NCBI GenBank assembly: GCA_028023455.1
Contig: JAQFVV010006426.1
Coordinates: 1,364,001 to 1,428,000 of the forward strand
Source of the DNA: Epiperipatus broadwayi
Taxonomy: Eukaryota; Onychophora; Udeonychophora; Euonychophora; Peripatidae
Direction: 5' to 3'
Length of the DNA stretch: 64,000 nt
The notes under the pieces were generated by a model. That model did not search any database and was not told the DNA's origin. It saw only the letters and a list, made by a program, of their open reading frames with translations. The position numbers and the translations under genes were made by a program. This document shows, piece by piece, positions 53,801 to 64,000 of the stretch (position 1 is the stretch's first letter; each line of letters opens with the position of its first letter).

Positions 53801-55446
53801 ATATAAAATCTCTTCAACAGTTTGTATCTTATAAAAAAATCATTAGCCTTAATTTTTTAAAAACATCACCAATATTTTTGATCATCTAAAAACTCTTGTA
53901 ACAAAACACTAATTTGTAGTACATTAAAAAAAACCCAAACTACAAATCATTATTTTTTCATTCCTCTTGTTGCTCCAACAAAAGTAATATTTTTTCAATG
54001 GTTTCCAGTTAGAAGCCCTGAAAAAATATTGTTGCACTCAAATATAAAATGTCACCCCAACAAGTCATTGTTTGGCCACACCTGTTATAGAAGCTTAGCT
54101 TTTAGGAATTTGTTTATAACTACATGATCTCTCTTACCAGGATACTCTTGTCATTATAGTGAGAAATAAATCATCATTATACGCAAATATACAGTTCACA
54201 ATTCTGATATTACTACATTGCATGCTCTCTGATAAGAAATGTTTGAATTTGTTTATTGGAATATTTTAGATTATTTAAATTATACATTTTGTATTAGCAG
54301 AATTGCTTTCTTGTTATTTTGGAAAATGGCACCTTGTTATAAAAATAAGTAAAAAACATATTTTTTATAAATATTTTGGTCAAAGGTTATTTTACAAATA
54401 AAAAACAAATAAAGCATTTTATAACAAATAACCAAGAACAAATTTTGTCATAAATGGTATATAAAAAAGTACAGCATTATCTCTGCTGGAAGCACTAATT
54501 TATTCTATACTATATGTGCATATAATTCTGGATGTTGGAATACCAATATATATTTTATTGTCTTAAAAATAAGCAAATAGGCATACTGATGAGCTATTTA
54601 TATGACACTACTATTTTATATTTGAAGACATGGTTTTGGATTTTAAAAATAAGAGATTGATAATATATCTTAAATTTGCATTTTAATTTAACATGTTTGA
54701 ATAGGGTAAAACATTACAGTAAACTATGATAACAGCATTTCAAAACATATATTCAATAGTTCAGAGTAATATTGTATAATATATAAATATAGGGACATCA
54801 TGAACACATCTTATTCTTATGAAATAGTCTTTGAAAAGATAATAAACTGAATTAAAAACAAATGACTAATAAAAGAAGAAAATTATATGAAAATTGTAAA
54901 ACTGGTACAATTGATGTATGTTTTCCAAGAATGAAAAAAAATCTAACTACAAAATATTTATTAGGGTAAAATTACAATTATATGATATGGAAATTATAAA
55001 TAACATTTATAAAAAATTGACAAAATGTTTGTGCATTTTCAAAAAATTAAATGTTGAAACATATAAAAATGTCCATTGTTCATGGATAGATATCTTAAAA
55101 TCAAAAATTAATTTAAACATTGTATATCATATCATACTGAATGCAATAATTATTGAAATATATAGATGATACTATTGAATTGTGATTTCTTGTTATTTGA
55201 TACAAATGGTAAAAAAGTAATATTATTCTTAAAATTAACAGTATATGTAATTTTTTATTTATTTTCATTATTGCAATTATTTGATATTATTTATCTTATA
55301 TATTATTAATATATACATATCTTTAACAATTTCATAATTTTTTTTACCTTTATTTTCAGCACCTCAGCAAGGAAAAGAACAGGAAATCAGTAAAATTAAT
55401 AAAGAAATTTTAGATTGTCTGGAGAAATATTTGGATCAACTTCCTG
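50804..55446 (+). CDS. Paralogue of the secreted-protein gene (copy 2); only exons 1 and 2 found
   Basis: Exon 1 (50804-50876) and exon 2 (55360-55446) have the same lengths (73 and 87 bases), phases and splice motifs as copy 1. Exon 1 again encodes a signal peptide ending EVHS, with a run of Phe in its core. Exon 2 retains the motif with the first cysteine (CLEKYLDQLP), but 12 of 29 residues differ from copy 1. Both frames are open and the splice sites intact. No match to exon 3 of copy 1 could be seen between 55447 and the window end. The gene may be broken, may use a diverged last exon, or may continue past 64000. Confidence 0.6.
51350..51451 (+). mobile_element. tRNA-derived SINE fragment
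   Basis: Contains a polymerase III B-box-like block (GGGTTCGCCTCC), then CCTGGACGATGCTATGACAT and an A-rich tail. It shares the downstream block with the SINE at 8435-8541. It interrupts unit 2 at a site that is empty in unit 1 (near 38305). The 5' part with the A box is degenerate. Confidence 0.55.
52366..52690. mobile_element. Foldback element with a 13-base flanking repeat
   Basis: Arms of about 80 bases (52401-52485 and 52605-52690) share AGGCTGTAGCCTCAAAAACA-type ends and the block GGGACCTCTACAGGT. ATACATATATAAT flanks at 52353-52365 and 52691-52703. About 35 non-palindromic bases precede the left arm. Absent from unit 1, where a family-F element sits near the same place. Confidence 0.65.
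53314..54084. mobile_element. hAT-like non-autonomous element, copy 2
   Basis: Same insertion as at 41859, carried along by the segmental duplication. Here the 8-base flanks TTATAGAA (53306-53313 and 54085-54092) are identical, and the ends CAAGGATGGCCAATAC and CAGGTGTGGCCAAACAAT share the core TGGCCAA. A short reading frame over the left end is terminal-repeat sequence, not a gene. Confidence 0.7.
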
Positions 55447-55855
55447 GTAAGCTTATGATGCTATTTTATATTTCTCATTCATATCAAAATTTCAAAATAT
55501 AAAAAAATATTTCCATTTATATATAAACAAACATCAACTCAGACAATACATAATTTTGTTTTTTATGATGAAATTTTAAATAGCCTTTAGTCAATTTAAA
55601 TTTTTTAAACTTTTAAGGATATATGAACATTAAGACAAAAATATATTTAGCTTGAAGAATGTGGGCATTTTATTTATGGTTGAATTAGTTAAAAATTTTT
55701 TTATGTAAAAAAAAATAGTTCATAGATAAATATTATTACATCAGTAGCTTTAAAAATTAACAGGACACTTATACTTTCAAAACTGTCATTATTTTTTCTT
55801 TTCCAACAATGAATTTTAAAAAAATTCATTTATTATACTTAATTTTTGCACAAGT

Positions 55856-58300
55856 TGACTATATATATATATTGAAACAGTAAGATCTGCTTTTCACCTT
55901 TTCGCATCTATTTCCTACCCTCATACCTTAGTTTGAACCCCAATGTATCATAGTGTGTCTGCAATGCACTTATATGCCAAAAATTTCACCCAATTTTAAA
56001 CCAAGAGTACAATGCTTGTGTTATATATATAAGTATAACTTATTCCCAAATCAATAAAATGTTATGGATTATGTGTATGTTCACATAATTTAGATTTATT
56101 TCAAAAGTAGGTTATATAGGGCTTAATTGCGCACACACTGGGATATTTATTTTAAAACGTACATTAAAGATTATAAATTGTTAGTTAAAATTATTTTGTT
56201 TGAATCTATTTACAAAAATATATTACAGTCGTAATATATTTTTGATTTAAAGTAAAATTCATATTCATTTAGTAAATTGATTCAAATGTTGAAATTTAAA
56301 AAGTAAAACAATTTTTTTTTTTAATTTAGAATCACGCCATAAAATTTCTGTTAGAATAAATGAGGCCTGGTAGGAACAATAGTTTAATTATTTAATGTTA
56401 TAGAAGCTTATCTAAAAATACAGCAGATGTTCACTTAAGGTTTTCTTTCAATTAATAAAAGTAATTTTAGTTAAATCAAGTTTGTAATTCGAAGGTCGAC
56501 AAGGAAATTAACAATAGAAATTAATTAAAATTTTGTTGAATTTCTTTAGACATTCGGATATTTTTGTAACACTCCAGGGCAGTTGTATTGTTCAATTCCA
56601 TTATAAAAAGAAGGGTTTTCTTTTGTTCTTCATTCTAGTGATTTGCTAATGAAATGTTTCTAACCGAAATTATTCTAGTGATATTTCAGCAAATGTGTCT
56701 AGTGAAAATATTCTAGTAAAAATATTCTTCGATCAAGATTTTCAAAAAAATATTTTCTTGAGAGTTTTAGCTAAGTGCCTGCAAACTTAAATTTGAAGCT
56801 GAATTTTCATCTCCAAATTAATTGACCATGAACCACTTAACTTTTAAATTTGCTAATCTTGACAAAATGGAGTAGAGCTGGCAAGAAGGCTATTTCCCCT
56901 CAGGAATGGCCAGCTGCTGCTCTAGACCATCGGAAGCTATCACATAAGGAACCTTGGAACTGCTGCTGCTGCCAAAAATATGAACAATTCCAGATTTTTC
57001 TGCTGAATCGCATAAAACCTGTCAACCATCAATCTACCTGCAAATGCTCCTCCAGAGGTAATCCCAAATTAACCCAAGAGCTCTTGTGATTCCTAACTAA
57101 CATACTATAGCTATTTTAAATTGTTTTTCTTTTATTTCACTTGACTTATTATGTACTTCTTTAACATGTTCTAATATAATCAACAGTTTTGCTCTTTATC
57201 CTTGGGTTAATATTTTCTATTTATTAATCTTTCTTTTATTCTATTATGATAATATGTCAGAATAGTCTTTGACCGAGTGAATTATTCCCTTTGTTGAAAG
57301 TAAGACTCTGATATTAAGGCATATTTTAAATTTATAAATAATTCCCAATTTTATTATCTCACAAATCACTCGTTCGAGCACTGTTATAATCTTCTTTAAT
57401 ATATATATAATAATCAAATAGTTTAAAATCTACATTTTATTGATTTTAACCTAATATAAGAATATGTGCGAGGTCAATGATTAAAATGTGTCACAAATGC
57501 ATGATTGCATAAATAAATCTCTGCTTTCTTTTCAAACCTGCAAGCATGCATTTTCCTATTTTTAAAATCTTCTACTTTAATTTTAAAGTTTGTAATTGAT
57601 GTCGAGCATGTGCAGACCCTTTTAAATGAATTTCTGGGAATTTGATTGGGCATTTCTCTCAATCCAAGTACACCCATTTTGTATGTTTTATGTACATTAG
57701 TCTAGTATTGCTGGTACATGAATTGGTTGTTGAGACTGCTTTGTTTTGCTTTCCAAGAATTTTAAATGGCCAAGTCCATTCCCTTTTCACTTCCTGCGGT
57801 TCCCAGGCTGAGTGTCTACTCAAATGTCACATCTGGGAATTAGATGCAGTCATCACCCACTCGCTAAGTTTCAGCTGTTTGTGACAACACCTTCCTATAG
57901 GTCAATGGCGAGATGACCTCCGTAGACATTCCAAATATTTCCCATTATTTTATATATATTTTTACAAATCATTCGTGACCTAAATGTGTTACACCCTCCA
58001 TCCTTTAATAAATTCATTATTAGCAATACCGACCCCCCAATGTAATTTTAATTATTATTATAAAATAAATGCCTTGATCACATCCCATGTTACTGCCTAG
58101 TAAGCTTTTGTCCATGTTTTTTTCGAAATCAATAAATTTTCTATAACATTTAATTTTCAAATATTTTATTAAACTTTTATAATTACTCAAAGCACTTTGC
58201 ACATGTTCCCATCTCTTTTAAGCACATTATCGTAATATTATATTAGCCTGAGGGATAGAATATATTTTCTGGTAAAACTGACTTACAGCGGTCTCGACAC
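55856..58300. other. Sequence beyond the duplication edge
   Basis: Less AT-rich than average in places. A frame at 56850-57089 includes GKKAISPQEWPAAALDHRK and a cluster CCCC, with a possible donor AGAG/GTAATC near 57057; it has no recognised family and is only a weak exon candidate. A short tandem array of ATTCTAGTGATATTT-like units lies at about 56632-56735. The third exon of the peptide gene was not found here. Confidence 0.3.
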
Positions 58301-58309
58301 TTCGTCCTC

Positions 58310-59225
58310 TATTTTTGAAAAATTTAACTATATATTTTTTTCCTACTAACTGTATCCAACTTTAATCAGTGTATCTAATTTTAAATAAAATATATCTAAG
58401 TATAAATGCTAATAAAAACAAAACAAAAAAAACTTACATTTTGATGCGTAGTTTTCACTTGTATATGTAACAGACTTTACTGTATATATAACTATAAATA
58501 AATAAACTATATTAACTATAAATGTTTTTATATAAAGATGAATATATATATATAAAGAACTTACATTTCCTACAGGCCGAATCTGTCTTTTGAACTACGT
58601 TATTCTCACTATGTAACTGCAAAGTATATCTAACTAAATGTATTTTTTACATGAACATTAATAAATAAAATGTAATAAAACTTACATTTTTATGCTCTAT
58701 GTAGAGATATGTTTGTTGCCTGGCAAAAGTGTGACCAAAAAAGTCCCTATCAAAATTATGAACTATTTTTGGCACTTGTAATTTTTGCCGCATATAATTC
58801 CCCTCCCCTTTCCCGTCCATTTACTTTTTGCCAAAAAAAATTCAAATCAATATTAAAACAATTGTTCACAATTTGACATACTTGGTTTTAACATTGATTT
58901 GAATCTTTTTTCGGCAAAAAGTAAATGGACAGGGAGGGGGAATGCAATTATATGTGGCAAAAATTACACATGACAAAAGTAGTTCATAATTTTGATAGGG
59001 ACTTTTTTGGTTGCACTTTTGCCAGGCAACAAACATATCTCTACATAGAACATAAAAATGTAAGTTTTACTACATTTTATTTATTAATCTTCATGTAAAA
59101 AATACATTTATAGTTAGATATACTTTGCAATTACATAGTGAAAATAATGTAGTTCAAAACACGGATTCTGCCTGCAGGAAATGTAAGTTCTTTTTTTTTA
59201 TTATTATTTTTTCATCTTTATGTTC
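58310..59225. mobile_element. Foldback element with tandem sub-repeats in its arm
   Basis: Bases 58529-58860 pair with about 58890-59225: GAACTTACATTTCC and AAAAGTAAATGGACAGGGA-type blocks are inverted on the two sides. On the left, blocks starting AACTTACATTT repeat at 58431, 58558 and 58679 (about 122-base spacing). Long inverted repeats built of short direct repeats are typical of Foldback-type DNA elements. No transposase is present. Confidence 0.65.
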
Positions 59226-59599
59226 AGTTTCATGTTTGGTGTTTGAATTCTGCAGTGTGTTAGCAAGATAGACGATTATGACCATTACAATATATAGGCT
59301 GCAGAAAGGAGGTTGCTATTAACTGAAAAAAGACTCTTTAATTCCTCCTGGAGCCCTCAAAGAAACAATGCATGGCAAATTCCTAATGTCTACTCCATAT
59401 TTCTTGTTGTTGCAGCTGTTATTACTATGTGATTATTCATATAGTATATGAATATGGATGGGTTGCTCACCACCACGCATTATCCAGCATGGTGAGTTTA
59501 TTGGCTTTTTACCTCCGAGATTAAGAATATTTTTTCCAATATATAAAATCATGACAAAATATTTCATGGCCCTTATTTCCAGGAGGCAGTAAAGCCACA

Positions 59600-62471
59600 A
59601 ATCAAGACAGTGGTTGAGGCCAAAGGTCAAAGGTGCTAAGAATCCCCTGATTGCAAACTCAGGCTACCATTTGATGACTTTTTATTTAGGTACTTACAAC
59701 TGCAGATCACTTTCAAGTAAAGAAAGATTGCAAGAGTTAGAAGAAAAACTGCCTTATATTAAATGGGACATTATTGGACTTTGTGAACTAAAAAGAAAAC
59801 GTGAAGAAACAATTGATTTAAAAAGTAGACATAAACTCTAGTATAAAAGCACAAATATTGGAAATAGAAATGAAGTAAAAGTCATTATAAATATAAAATG
59901 GAAGAATAACATTGTGGAGATGGATGGTGTATCAGACAGAGTGCCAAGATTAGTTTTACATCTTAATAGCAGAAGCCAAATGCAGATAATTTAGGTTTAT
60001 GCCTCAACAAGTTTTCATAGTGATGAAGTAGTAGAAGATTTTTATATGGATGTACTAAAGGCTTTTGATCAGAGTAAACAACATTTTAAAGTTGTTATGG
60101 GAGACTTTAGTGCTAGAATTTGTAAACAAACAAAAGATGAAAATTCTGTAGGTAATTTTGGTTATGGTAAAAGAAATGAGAGAGGACATAGACTTGTGGA
60201 GTTTGCAGAAAAAGAAAAACTTTATATTATGAATTCTTTTTTTGAGAAAAATGTTAAAAGGAAATGGACATGGAAGCATCCAAATAAAGGTACAGCAGAA
60301 TTGGACTATATTTTGACTGACAGAAAATACATATTTTAAGATTGTAAATGTTTGTAATAAATTTAACACAGGAAGTGATCATCGATTAGTAAGATGTAAA
60401 ATACATGTTAATGTAAAACTAAAGAGGCAAAAATTATTAAGAAAACAATATTTACAGTTGATATTCCTAATCTTCTGAAACATTCTAATGAATTTATAGA
60501 ACTTATAAATCGGTTTCAAATATTAGTTGATTTTGAACATCATTCAGATTTGAATTACATTAATAGGAAAATAACTGATACTCTTTTAAAAACTGCAATA
60601 AAAATAGCTGATAGAAAAAAACTGCAATTGACTAATAAAATTTTTACTGAGACTAGAGAATTTATTATGAAAAGAAAAAATATGAGGATATACAAGAATG
60701 ATGCATTAAAAAAATTTAATATCTCAAATTTTGTAAAATGGTGTGGAAAAAAGTGGAAAATGATATAAAAAAGTATAATTGTGAACAAGCAAGGAAAGCT
60801 GTAGAAGAGAATAAGTCTCAAGATTATAATACAATATTTTGGTATTGGTAGGAAATTTATATCTGCAATAAGAAAAAAAGATGGTGTTATTACTAAAAAG
60901 GGAGATGACATCATGAAATGTGTAGAAAACTTCTATCAAGAATTATATAGTAATAAAGAACAAGTGCCTCCTATACCTATTATATTTTCTGAATTGCTCA
61001 AAATTTTGAATGAAGAAGTGAGACATGCAATTAAATTTATCAAGAAAGGAAATGCTCCAGGTAATGATGGAAATATAATTGATATATTAAAAGATGATGA
61101 TGAAGAAATAGAATTTTTTTTAGCAAAGTTATATGGCAAATGTCTAAATGATAAAGATATACCAGATGATTGGAAGAATGCAGTATTAATATTAATAATT
61201 AAAAAAGGTGAAAAAGAGGATATTAGAAATTACAGTCATATCAGTCTTTTATCAGTTTTATACAAAATTTTTAATAAGATAATTACAACTCATCTACAGA
61301 AAACACTGGATTTCCATCAAGCAAAAGAACAAGCTGGATTTAAAAGTGGTTTTAGTACAGTAGATCATATCCAGGTATTGAGAAAAGTTATAGAAAGGAC
61401 AAATGAATATGAGTTGCCATTATGCTTAGGAGATGTAGATTATAAAAAGGCATTTGATTTTATAAAAATTTCTTCAGTGATTAAAGCATTGGATCATCAA
61501 GGTGTAGATCCAGGATATTGTCATATTTTAAAGAATATTTATAAACATGCAACAGCAACAATTAGATTACATAATGATAGTAGGAAAATCAACATTGAAA
61601 AAAGTGTAAGAGAGGGTGACTCCATATCTCCAAAACGTTTTACAGCAGTGCTGCAAAAAGTATTTGTGAATTAAAATGGAAAGCTAAAAGAGTGAAAGTA
61701 AATGAAGATTATTTAAGTCATTTAGATTTTGCAGATGATGTTGTTGTTTTTGCAATGTTGCAGGAGTTATCAGATGAAAGTAGGACTAAAGATAAATGTT
61801 AAAAAGACTGAAGTAATGTTTAATAGATTTTTTCAAAATATGAAAATAAAAATTGATTATGATGAGTTAGAAGAAGTTAACAGTTATAAATACATTGGTC
61901 AGATTATTAATACAGATGGAAACATGATGGATAAAATTAATCATAGAATTAAACTTGGTTGGAGTGCTTTTGGCAGAAATAACTTGATACTAAAATGAAA
62001 TATGCCTATGTATTTGAAAAGGAAGGTTTTTAATAAATATGTTTGCCAGTTGTTACTTATGGATCAAAGACATGGACACTTAATAGAAGAGCAATACAGA
62101 GACTTCATACCAGTCAAAAAAGTATGGAGACCATGTATTTTGGGAGTAACATGATGAGATCATAAACACAATGTATGGGTAAAAGAACAAACAGGTGTTA
62201 CAGACCTCATTGAAAAAATTAAAAGACTGAAGTGGAGTTTGGCTGGACATATTGCTAGAAGAGATGATAATAGATGGACAATTGAAATTTTGAACTGGAT
62301 TCCAACAGATTGCAAAAGACCCAGAAAAGTCCACATGTCAGATGGATGAATGAAATAAAAAAGTAAGCAGGGGTGATGTGGAGAAAAAAAGCTAAAGATA
62401 GGAAAAGATGGATTGAACTTGGAGAGACTTTTATTCTGCCAGGATTAATAATGGTTGATGATGATAATGAT
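59600..62471 (+). pseudogene. RTE-type LINE, nearly full-length but inactivated
   Basis: Endonuclease start LGTYNCRSLSSKERLQELEE (about 59687) and GDFSARI (about 60100). Reverse transcriptase includes GNAPGNDG, WKNAVLILIIKKG, LLSVLYKIFNKII, EQAGFKSGFSTVDHI and DVDYKKAFDFI (60913-61674), then the FADD box at 61728-61739 in another frame. The end has YKYIGQIINTDGN and a 3' tail of GGTTGATGATGAT repeats plus (TA)n. In-frame stops at 59839, 59992 and 60337 and several frameshifts make it non-functional. The Asp-Asp box and repeat tail are typical of RTE/BovB-like elements. Confidence 0.85.
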
Positions 62472-64000
62472 ATATATATATATATTGTAAATATCGATAA
62501 GTCTATCTATATTTTAAAAATTATCATTTGTTATAAAAAAAAATCTCTTTGAGTTGATGTTTATATATGAAGTATTATTATTGTTTATGGTTATTAGGTA
62601 TAGTTATTGTTTGAAGTTATTATTTTATTTATATGTTGATGGTACATCGTTATGAATATTTAATTATTATAAATGAATAAAGACATATAAATTGTTGATT
62701 ACATAAAAAAATATTTTATTTGTAGTGATTATTAAAAAAAATGTAATGTTATTATTTATGTATATATACATATATTTTAAAAGCTGTCAAATAAATTTTC
62801 GATTTAATATTTTTTTTTATATGGTTAATATTTTTTTGAATGTTAATTGTTTAAAATAAAACATGTGTAACAATGGTTTTCAAAACAGCATTTGCTAGCA
62901 CGTGGAACAACAGCAACAACAACAAAAAAAGCCATTATTATTAGGATAGTGATTAAACAAACAAAAGGATAAAAAATTGTTGTACTTTGTTTCTTTCTTT
63001 GAAATTGCCATTCTTAAGAATAGTGGAATAAGATAAATTTCTGTAATCAATACATAAACATGACTGGCTAATATATATATCGCAGCCAAGGGGCTGCACC
63101 ATTTTCTTTCATTTATTCCAAGGCAGTTTAAAAAGAAAAACTAAGCAAATTTCAACACATGAATTTCATCACATCTGAAGCCGAAATTTGATATAGCTAT
63201 CTTGAATCTATAATGGTCAATCTAATAATAATCTGGAGGTAACTAAAATTAATATATTGGATTCAACATGTCAATTTTTTTTTTCAAGGAAAGAAATTTT
63301 AGAAGGATAAAAATATACATACATCCAAGAATTGACAATTTTCTCTAACATGATAGTTTCTTCACACTAGAATGCATTCTAATATTAAATGGATAAAGGA
63401 ATAAAACAATGGAATAAGTTGACTTTTGAAAGAAGAATAAATAAGTGAACTTTGAAAGGTAGTAAATAATTTTATATGTATAAATGATATATAAATATAT
63501 TTTTGAGATCGATATTTTTGTTTACTTTTATTTTTCATTATAAAAATATAACGGTTTTATAAATATTCAATTCAAGCGTCTTGTTTTCTAACAGCAATAA
63601 ACGTTTAACAGGTGTCAAAATTAACACTTAAGTAATTTAAAATCTTAAAGTATGGCTTATAAGTTTGGGTTGCATATGAGTTGTTATGTATATTTTAATA
63701 AGTAAATTTATATTCGCAAATTTTTATTATAAAAATTGTTTTATTATTAATTTATGTATTTCCATTTTTTTTAACTTCATATAATAATTCTTATGCAGAC
63801 CAAAACTATATATATATATATATATATATTTGCTATATATATATATATATATAAAACTATATATATATATATATATATATTTGCTGTATATAATTTTTTT
63901 TTTTTTGAATATCTGAAAAATATAAATATGGATTTGTATTAATATTAATACCTACTTGTTAAGCACAGATATGTCTTTATCTATTTAATATATATACTTA
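62472..64000. other. AT-rich right end
   Basis: Only microsatellites are recognisable, notably (TA)n tracts at about 63809-63881 arranged as a short duplicated block with TTTGCT between. No coding region supported. Confidence 0.4.

Larger units (their letters stand above)
48612..55855. repeat. Tandem segmental duplication, unit 2
   Basis: Second copy of the segment at 35376-44640. It has its own extra insertions: a SINE near 51350 and a palindromic element at 52366-52690. Similarity ends in a TATATA tract at about 55855, inside what would be intron 2. The 48.6-50.7 kb part is upstream sequence without recognisable genes. Confidence 0.75.

Noticed and set aside
60055-61139. Several minus-strand frames of 67-119 codons
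   Set aside because: They are antisense shadows of the RTE element coding region.

Overview
The window is a very AT-rich (roughly three quarters A+T by eye), gene-poor stretch of an animal nuclear genome. The signs are spliceosomal introns with GT/AG borders, RTE-type and I-like LINEs, a Penelope-like fragment, tRNA-derived SINEs, hAT-type non-autonomous elements, many foldback elements and long (TA)n and (TAA)n microsatellites. Nothing is bacterial or viral. The species cannot be fixed from the sequence. An AT-rich invertebrate, such as a hydrozoan or arachnid, would fit, but this is a guess.

The only convincing host gene is a three-exon gene on the + strand at 37842-47237. It encodes a secreted protein of 99 residues: a signal peptide and an acidic, helix-prone mature part of about 75 residues with three cysteines. 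Its first two exons recur at 50804-55446 as a tandem paralogue. The duplication covers about 35.4-44.64 kb and 48.6-55.86 kb, including a shared TATA box, a (CAA/TAA)n tract and a shared hAT-like insertion. No third exon for the second copy was found before the window ends. The coding differences between the copies are almost all amino-acid changing, which suggests diversifying selection or loss of constraint.

Layout: 1-4.3 kb holds two abutting copies of an unclassified foldback-like family (called family F here); further copies lie at 9.3-11.3 kb and 39.2-41.25 kb. An old, highly diverged direct duplication relates 4.3-6.5 kb to 19.2-22.3 kb. At 12.6-16.3 kb a 2-kb unit is flanked by 0.83-kb direct repeats; the same unit occurs alone at 24.1-26.1 kb. 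A decayed LINE with endonuclease, reverse transcriptase, RNase H-like and CCHC signatures fills 26.2-29.2 kb, followed by a degenerate tandem repeat at 29.4-30.3 kb. From 30.3 to 35.4 kb little is recognisable. The peptide locus occupies 35.4-55.9 kb. The right end has a foldback element (58.3-59.2 kb) and a nearly full-length but broken RTE element (59.6-62.47 kb).

The two peptide loci act as an internal clock. The hAT-like element is in both, so it predates the duplication. The family-F copy, two palindromic insertions, the SINE and the Penelope-like fragment are each in only one copy, so they came later or were lost from one copy. Most other open reading frames here are short chance frames in AT-rich or repeat DNA and are not annotated.
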